Shown here: in pieces, positions 57,255 through 64,000 of the stretch
How the letters are laid out: every line of letters begins with the position of its first letter
How positions within the stretch are numbered: the stretch's first letter is position 1
Made by a program: the position numbers and the translations under genes
The notes under the pieces: generated by a model
What the model saw: only the letters and a program-made list of their open reading frames with translations
The model's database searches: none
What the model was told of the DNA's origin: nothing
From: Orobanche coerulescens
Lineage: Eukaryota > Streptophyta > Magnoliopsida > Lamiales > Orobanchaceae
NCBI GenBank assembly: GCA_033398695.1
Contig: CM065802.1
Span: 151,328,096-151,392,095 of the forward strand
Length of the DNA stretch: 64,000 bases
Direction: 5' to 3'

Positions 57255-58314
57255 GGCCCCGCACACGGGTTTTTGGCCATTTTTCTCCTTCTTCTCCTTC
57301 TCTTCCGCGGCTGAGGGTGATCTTACCATGGAGCCATGTTGTTTAACAACAAATCCATGAAGTTCTTGAGTTCATATCATCAATCAATCATCCGTTATCG
57401 TCCTTTGATCCAGCGAATCAAGGTAATCTTTCTTAGAACCATAGTTTCTTGAATTTGGGGGTTTTTGCGTTTTTGTCCGATTCGTTCTGTATTATTGATT
57501 AATTCATGATGGATATGATTAATCTTGGTAGTATTCTTGTGTTTAACATCATTTAATCCATTGTTCTTCGTCGAATCGAAGTATATTTCTTGATTTCCTT
57601 CAAATTGACTTTTTGGGGGGTTTGTTCTCGATCTCGTTTTTCATCCATTTCTGATGGATCGATTATGGTTAAATGATGTTGTTAAACATATTCTATGGAT
57701 TGTATATCCATATTTAAACTTGGAATTCCGTTTTCGTCTTTTGTCGGGACGAATCGTGTTCTTGGCCGTTTTGGGGGAAACGCTTGAACTTTCGTCATTC
57801 GTTCTTTGAATTCAACGGCTTTGAGTCTTGTTATAGAATTCATTTCATCGTTGTTATTGTCCTTCGTAGTTTATGAACGTGAGTTGGCATTCGGTGGAGT
57901 CAGCGGGTTCGTAGTCGGTTCGGGCCAACCTACTTCGGTCGATTCTCCGCGTTGTTCTTATTCGAGGCAAATACCTTGTCCATACTATTCTTGTTTCGTG
58001 GATATGATAATTGGTGATCGTCTTGGTGTGTTTGTTTATTTGTTTGAAACGAGTTTTTCAAAAGATTCGGCTAGCCTCGTTAAAGGCTCACTTTCGAAAC
58101 GGGTGTGTTTTGTAAATTGTGTGAGTTGTAAGTGACTATGTGAATCTTATGGATATGTTTGGTGTTGATAATACACTTGGTATTTGTGTGTGGACGTATA
58201 TTGTTTCATTTCGGTGCATTGTGATTTGACGTGGTGTTTTGCTATGTGTTTGATGCCTCTGGTGAATTGTTTGGATATCCTTGGTGTGATATGTTATTTG
58301 TGCATGATTGATTC

Positions 58315-58800
58315 GCTAGCCAGCTCGGGAGGGTCCTTCGAGGCCTCGGGTGGGATTCATGGTGGCGTCCTGGTCTGGCGATGCAGTGCTTGATTGTTTC
58401 GCTAGCCAGCTCGGGAGGGTCCTTCGAGGCCTCGGGTGGGATTCATGGTGGCGTCCTGGTCCTAGGCGATGCCTGTGCGTGTATGTTTTGTGATTGTGTT
58501 CGCTCACCTCGGGAGGGTTCGACGGGGCAACGGAGGGAGTCCAATGGTTTCGCCCTGGATTCACGAGTGAAACTTCACCACTGCGTGTGTATGTTTAGTG
58601 AATGTATTTTACTCACCCTGGGACGGTCCGACGGGGCCTCGGGGGAATCTATGACTTCACTCTGGGTTCACGAGTAAAAACTTCACGAGTGCGTGTGTAT
58701 GTTTTGTGAATGTGTTTGCTCACCTCGGGAGGGTTCGACGGGGCCACGGATGGAGTCCAATGGTTTCGCCCTGGATTCACGAGTGAAACTTCACGGGTGC
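58315..58800. repeat. Tandem repeats in the C 5' LTR
   Basis: Two units of gctagccagctcgggagggt...gtcctggtc (58315 and 58401) are followed by three units of ctcacc-tgggangg-ccgacggggcc with cacgagtgaaacttcac (58503, 58612, 58720). The cores match the B, E and H repeats. The 3' LTR counterpart starts at 63675 and runs past the window end. Confidence 0.88.
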
Positions 58801-59557
58801 GTGTGTATTTTATGTCCGTCGAGGACGCATGACGTGGGTTTTTAACCTTGTGTATTATGATTGGTTTTATTTTCGAAAACAAAACCTTTGGGCTATGACC
58901 CTGTTGATTTTTGGAAAGAGAAGGATTTGACAATCCTAAATTGCTTTCTATTAAAACTCTCGATGGCATTTTAAACTGTTTCATAAATTGTTACCCTTTT
59001 ATTGTGGTCTTTTGGTTTTGGGATGTATTACTCAAATTCTTGCCTCGGGAAGTATTCGTTTCGTTGTTTTAATCTTTGAGGATTTCTGATTATTGTAATT
59101 TTTGGAACTTGAATTGTATGGCTCGTATTTTTGCACTTGTACTTGCACTAGCAAAACAGTGGAGTTTTGCTAACCCCCGAGTATTCGGGGGGTGGATGTC
59201 TATTTTTGCATTCAGGTTTTGGAGCATAACACAGGGTCGGCACGAAGGATGATGAAAGATGAACGATACTAATCACACGAGGATCCGTTGATGTCGTATT
59301 GGTCTAGTTGTATTTTCCTTTCCGCTGCAGTATCTTTTTCCCGTTGTACGGGAGTTTATTGTATTTTGACCCCTGCGTGGGTATGTGTTTGGAATTGAGT
59401 TGTATGTTATTATTGAAAGACCAAATCGGTCTACTGGGTCATTTTAGCCTTAAAGGCGATGTTTAGATGTTTGATTTTAGTTACCAGCCTGGTAGATCCT
59501 CGAGGAGAGGGTCTACGGCGTGTAATATCCCTGAGTGGATTGGGGGTCTTAGATAAA

Positions 59558-59570
59558 TGGTATCAGAGCT
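59558..59570 (+). promoter_or_regulatory. Primer-binding site of C
   Basis: TGGTATCAGAGCT, initiator-Met type, 4 bp after the 5' LTR end. Confidence 0.85.
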
Positions 59571-61893
59571 TAGGTTGTGGAAACCTAGGCTGTTGGGTCA
59601 GTGGTGTCTATTGAGTTTTGTCTCGTCGGATTTTGTCTGACTGAGTCGTGTCGCGACGCGTCGTTTGAGTTTGTTGGTCGTGATTAGTATCGTGGGGCGA
59701 TCCTTATCTTCGTGCGACCTGTGGAAGTAAGTCTCCCTTCTTTGTGTTGTGCCTCGTGTGACACGAGCTATTTTTATGATTATTTGTTAAGTGACGGAAT
59801 CCTTTTATGGATTTTGATTTCGTGATATGTGGTTATTTGACTCTCATACTTCGTTCATATGAGGAGTAGTGTTGCTGGATTGTACATGTTGAACTGTATT
59901 TCTTTTATCCGCTGCGTGAGTTCTTTTGTAATGACTTTCGGTATTTTACGGACTGAGTTTTATTTCGAAAATCGATTCCTTTACCGAGTTTTTGGCATTA
60001 TGGCCTTGATCGTTTTGGTGAAATTCTTATGACGGTATTTAGTATTTTATAAATGGCTTTTGTGAGTTTTGAAATATTACCGTCATCGACCTTTTTGGCA
60101 TTTTGTAAATGGTTTTTAGCACAGTGGGTTCCGGCGCGTGACCCTCGGCGCTATTATGTTCCATGTAATTCTCTGATATTTTTGGTCATTCTAGCCCATT
60201 GATTTATCTTTGTAAACCTTGAGTATCTTAGAAAAATAAATTTCGAGACGTACTTTTCAAATGAGTTATTTTCTTATGGTACATCCAAGGTGCCACAATA
60301 TATTTCAAAAAAAAAAATTTCTACCTCGAGGACCAAAATGTTTGAGATATTTTCAATGTTTAGAAACACTTTTATTTAGACCCGAGGGTCGAATTTCTGA
60401 AAGTTTCCACTAAGAGTAAGTGTCCTCATTTTTATCAAATGCGAAATGGTTCTCCAAAGTCTCGATAACAATGTTTCACGTTTGTACTTTTTGAAAGGTG
60501 ATACTCAAGATCAACCGGTGTTCTTCTAAATTATTTTCAAAAAGAGGTTTTCGTTTTTAAAACCTATTCATTCCCGTTTGAGGGCTGGGTATGTATGTGT
60601 GATGTTTGCGTTGTCATTTTGATGTTTTCTCCTGAGTATGATCGAATTGGTGGTGTGAGCGTTGAGTCATTTTCCACACATTTGTTGTGTTAGCCCCTTG
60701 TGAGAGGCGGGATGTTGGTGTTGAATATTGTCGCCCCGTAGTGATTTCTGAGTTATCGCTCGTGTGCGAACTGTTAGAGCTTGTTCGGGACGACCGTGTG
60801 CATCGGTGATTATTCCATTATGTGTCGGTTGTTTAATGTCTTATTAGCTTGCTCCCGTTTTTGTGAATTTTGTGGACGAGGTCGGAGGTAATACCCGTAC
60901 TATTTTGACTTCCATATTTTCTCTTTCTCCAGTCTATCGATTTGCTCATGTTCGTTGATACTTTATGAACTTGTTCTGTATTTTGGTTTCATCGTCCGAA
61001 CGAACTGCGATCTTGTTATGGGTCGATCTGGTTATCGCCGTGACTTTTCGGGTTCGGTTCGATTCTTGTGAACCTTGTTCGGGAGTGACATCATATGGTT
61101 CTATTAGTTCTTTTATTCGAAGTGGATCGGATTTGGAACTCTTTTGTTTTCGACTCTGTCGACTCGTTTATGTTCGTTGACATTTTCTGAGATTGTCCTG
61201 CCCCTTGCTTTTGTTGATCGAACGAGTGCGGTATTGTTTCGGAATAACTCGTTTGTCGTTGTGATTTTTTTTCGATTGCTATTCCCTTTCCTGTGGATCT
61301 TATGTGAGTGCACATTTTGTTGTTTTCACCGGATCATGTTTCGTCTCGAGTCGAGATGTGAACTTCGGAGTTGTCGGTTGAACCTTATTGTTCTTCGTGA
61401 TCCGAACATGATTATTCGATTTTTTTTTGTTGACTCGATCGTTGTGGTTCGATCATTGATTGTTCGGTTTTTGTTAATCTCGTTTCGTGATTGTTGAACG
61501 TTCAGACTCCTTCGTAATTCCCTTAAGTTCGGGAAATTAGTCTCGTTTTCGATCTTCCAACCCTTGGGCGGTGGAATTCCGTATTGGTTCAGCGATTGGC
61601 TCGCGTTTCGATTGATGTACCGTTGGGTTGGTCAATCATACTGACTTTCGTTCGTTGTGTTTTGTGATTGTCGGATAATTGACTTGGCTATATTATCCGT
61701 CTGATGACGCTTGTCATTTGTTGGTTTTATTATATCCCTAACGGCGACGTTGTGTTGGTCGTCGTGGAGCGTGTTTTCACGCCGTATATTCCTTGCGTTG
61801 CTTGTAACGTTTCGCCGATGGGCATAAGTTACGCGTTTCCTTGCGTATCTCGTTGAGTTTTCCTGGTGGGATATTGCTTCTCCCTACTTGTTT
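59571..61893 (+). other. Interior of C, no coding seen
   Basis: No gag, protease or pol motif in any frame. The first 130 bp resemble the leader of B and the last ~200 bp the 3' end of B, so C looks like a B-type element with gag lost or replaced. Confidence 0.75.
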
Positions 61894-61931
61894 TAAGTTT
61901 CGGGACGAAACTTCTTTTAAGGAGGGTAGAA
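61894..61931 (+). promoter_or_regulatory. Hairpin and polypurine tract of C
   Basis: AAGTTTCGGGACGAAACTT, then ttttaaggagggtagaa, directly before the 3' LTR. The same arrangement in B is at 50714-50751. Confidence 0.85.
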
Positions 61932-64000
61932 TGTAATATCCGCAATTTTCGATTTTCGGTAAATTTCTTTTTACGGCCGGAGTCCGTTTTGACGACTCGC
62001 TCATGACCGTTTCGTCATTTCGAGAATGATTAATTCTGCACTTTTTGTTATCCGAGTTCGTTTCGGTATCGTTTTCTTGAGTTCCGAGCTTTTTAGCGAC
62101 TTTTCCGCACTTGAGTTCGATTCTTGCGAATCTCATCCGAAATTGTTGTTTCGAGTTTCTCGCAAGTTCATTTAATGTTATTATTCATGTTGCGAGCTTT
62201 GGTTTGGTGTTTCGATCGCGTATCGTGATTTTCGGACGTTTTGGGCCATTTTCGTAATTTCCCAAAGTTTTGGGTAATTACTTCCGTTGCCGAATTCCGA
62301 GCCTTTGGGTGGTCGGAATTGTGTGTTCTCTTATCTCTTAGATTCGTCTTTGCGAGTACGTCGTAACTGTATCATCGATTCGTATTCAGGTTCGGGTTTC
62401 AGGGTCGTTCGGGCCGTCGGAGTTGGCCCCGGCCGAGTCATGGCCGGGCAATCTGGGCCAGTGCCGGCTGGCGAGTCACGGCCAGTAGTGCTCGGTTACG
62501 GCCGAGTCACGGCCGGTAGTGCTCGCGGCTCCTAGCAGCGAGGCCGCCGTGGGCGCGGCACATGCCGGCGAGGCGCGGCACACTCTGTGGCATTTTTCGG
62601 CCAAAGCCATGCAGGGTGCCGCGGCACACGCCCGGCGAGCCGCGGCACCGCCGACCACCAGGAGCCATTTTGGGCACTGTGCGCGGCACACTCATTGGGC
62701 CGCGGCACACTGTGCGGCTATTTATGGCCCTGCACACGGGTTTTTGGCCATTTTTCTCCTTCTTCTCCTTCTCTTCCGCGGCTGAGGGTGATGTTACCAT
62801 GGAGCCATGTTGTTTAAAAAGAAATCCATGAAGTTCTTGAGTTCATATCGTCAATCAATCATCCGTTATCGTCCTTTGATCCAGCGAATCAAGGTAATCT
62901 TTCTTAGAACCCTAGTTTCTTGAATTTGGGGGTTTTTGCGTTTTTGTCCGATTCGTTCCGTATTATTGATTAATTCATGATGGATATGATTAATCTTGGT
63001 AGTATTCTTGTGTTTAACATCATTTAATCCATTGTTCTTCGTCGAATCGAAGCATATTTCTTGATTTCCTTCAAATTGACTTTTTGGGGGATTTGTTCTC
63101 GATCTCGTTTTTCATCCATTTCTGATGGATCAATTATGGTTAAATGATGTTGTTAAACATATTCTATGGATTGTATATCCATATTTCAACTTCGAATTCT
63201 GTTTTCGTGTTTTTTCGGGACGAATCGTGTTCTTGGCCGTTTTGGGGGAAACGCTTGAACTTTCGTCATTCGTTCTTTGAATTCAACGGCTTTGAGTCTT
63301 GTTATGGAATTCATTTCATCGTTGTTATTGTCCTTCGTAGTTTATGAACGTGAGTTGGCGTTCGGTGGAGTCGGCGGGTTCGTAGTCGGTTCGGGCCAAC
63401 CTACTTCGGTCAATTCTCCGCGTTGTTCTTATTCGAGGCAAGTACCTTGTCCATACTATTCTTGTTTTGTGGATATGATAATTGGTGATCGTCTTGGTGT
63501 GTTTGTTTATTTGTTTGAAACGAGTTTTTCAAAAGATTCGGCTAGCCTCGTTAAAGGCTCACTTTCAAAACGCGTGTGTTTTGTAAATTGTGTGAGTTGT
63601 AAGTGACTATGTGAATCCTCTGGTGAATTGTTTGGATATCCTTGGTGTGATATGTTATTTGTGCATGATTGATTCGCTAGCCAGCTCGGGAGGGTCCTTC
63701 GAGGCCTCGGGTGGGATTCATGGTGGCGTCCTGGTCCTAGGCGATGCCTGTGCTTGATTGTTTCGCTAGCCAGCTCGGGAGGGTCCTTCGAGGCCTCGGG
63801 TGGGATTCATGGTGGCGTCCTGGTCCTAGGCGATGCCTGTGCGTGTATGTTTTGTGAATGTGTTCGCTCACCTCGGGAGGGTTCGACGGGGCCACGGAGG
63901 GAGTCCAATGGTTTCGCCCTGGATTCACGAGTGAAACTTCACCACTGCGTGTGTATGTTTAGTGAATGTATTTTACTCACCCTGGGACGGTCCGACGGGG
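61932..64000 (+). mobile_element. 3' LTR of C, truncated by the window edge
   Basis: TGTAATATCCGCAATTTTCG onward, collinear with the 5' LTR without D, including the uninterrupted target site cactctgtggcattt (62580). It lacks about 120 bp near 63618 relative to 58130-58260. The array 62424-62711 differs from the 5' copy by many small deletions. Confidence 0.9.

Larger units (their letters stand above)
51376..59553 (+). mobile_element. 5' LTR of C, split by D
   Basis: About 3.1 kb without D. Starts TGTAATATCCGCAATTTTCG; the expected end TGTTACA reads TCTTAGA. Landmarks: array 51850-52036 plus 57110-57241; TATATAT (57248); AAGGTAATC donor-like (57421); GAGGCAAAT (57964), intact as GAGGCAAGT in the 3' LTR (63435); tandem repeats 58315-58800; hairpin CCCCCGAGTATTCGGGGG (59174-59191); TTCAGG (59211-59216). 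Confidence 0.88.
51376..64000 (+). mobile_element. C: Tekay-related element with non-coding interior, contains D
   Basis: 5' LTR 51376-59553 (split by D), primer site 59558, interior 59554-61931 without gag or pol, 3' LTR from 61932 to the window end (truncated). The 3' end hairpin and purine tract match those of B and E. Such large non-coding elements are called LARDs. Confidence 0.88.

Noticed and set aside
57806..58135. 109-codon ORF repeated at 63277-63606
   Set aside because: It lies in the LTR leader of C and is repeated simply because LTRs are duplicated; it has no domain and spans the proposed splice-site region.

Overview
This is plant nuclear DNA, most likely from a eudicot with a large, repeat-rich genome. 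It consists almost entirely of nested LTR retrotransposons. I see no single-copy host gene in its native setting and no rRNA, tRNA or CRISPR. Species cannot be named from the sequence. Element labels (W, X0, X, A, E, G, F, B, H, C, D) are mine.

Left half. W (1-709) is a minus-strand LTR cut into the gag of X0. X0 (710-4559) and X (6192-30936) are two internal regions of one Athila-like Gypsy family sharing a central LTR (4560-6191); the right LTR is 30937-32327. Both internal regions carry gag-protease and an intron-less, decayed LOG-type cytokinin-activating gene (2134-2789; 28611-29267) where RT, RNase H and integrase should be. X is split by A (8622-28249, TSD cccag), a giant element with 3.8-kb LTRs that encodes only Gag. 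A is split by E (15276-23604, TSD actct/actcc), a Tekay/Del-type chromovirus with damaged gag, protease, RT, RNase H, integrase and chromodomain. A also holds a 1-kb gag duplication with a piece of E-type sequence at the junction, which looks like a template switch during reverse transcription.

Middle. From 32329 to 38789 runs G on the minus strand, a decayed Copia element of Sirevirus type, with an extra ORF resembling the putative plant transposon protein family downstream of pol and a 0.6-kb tandem duplication in front of that ORF. F (38790-42722, minus) interrupts the gag of G.

Right half. B (42723-51375 and beyond) interrupts F. It is a Gag-only element whose 5' LTR holds a minus-strand solo LTR, H (45355-47591, TSD gtttg). 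C (51376 to the window end) sits in the 3' LTR of B and has a non-coding interior. D (52037-57104, TSD ctgtg) sits in the 5' LTR of C and is also non-coding. The deepest nesting is G > F > B > C > D.

How the parts relate. Only E and G ever had a full pol. A, B, C, D and X look non-autonomous. A, B, C and E share an initiator-Met-type primer site, a hairpin before the polypurine tract and LTR-end motifs, as expected if E-type enzymes mobilise the others. Two patterns cross family boundaries. Most LTRs carry an array of short self-complementary CpG-rich motifs just upstream of the TATA box. The Tekay-type LTRs share a leader layout: a GT donor, then GAGGCAAGT, a tandem repeat, a CCCC/GGGG hairpin and a CAGG acceptor-like site. 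The captured LOG gene and these LTR promoter and leader modules are the main points of interest.
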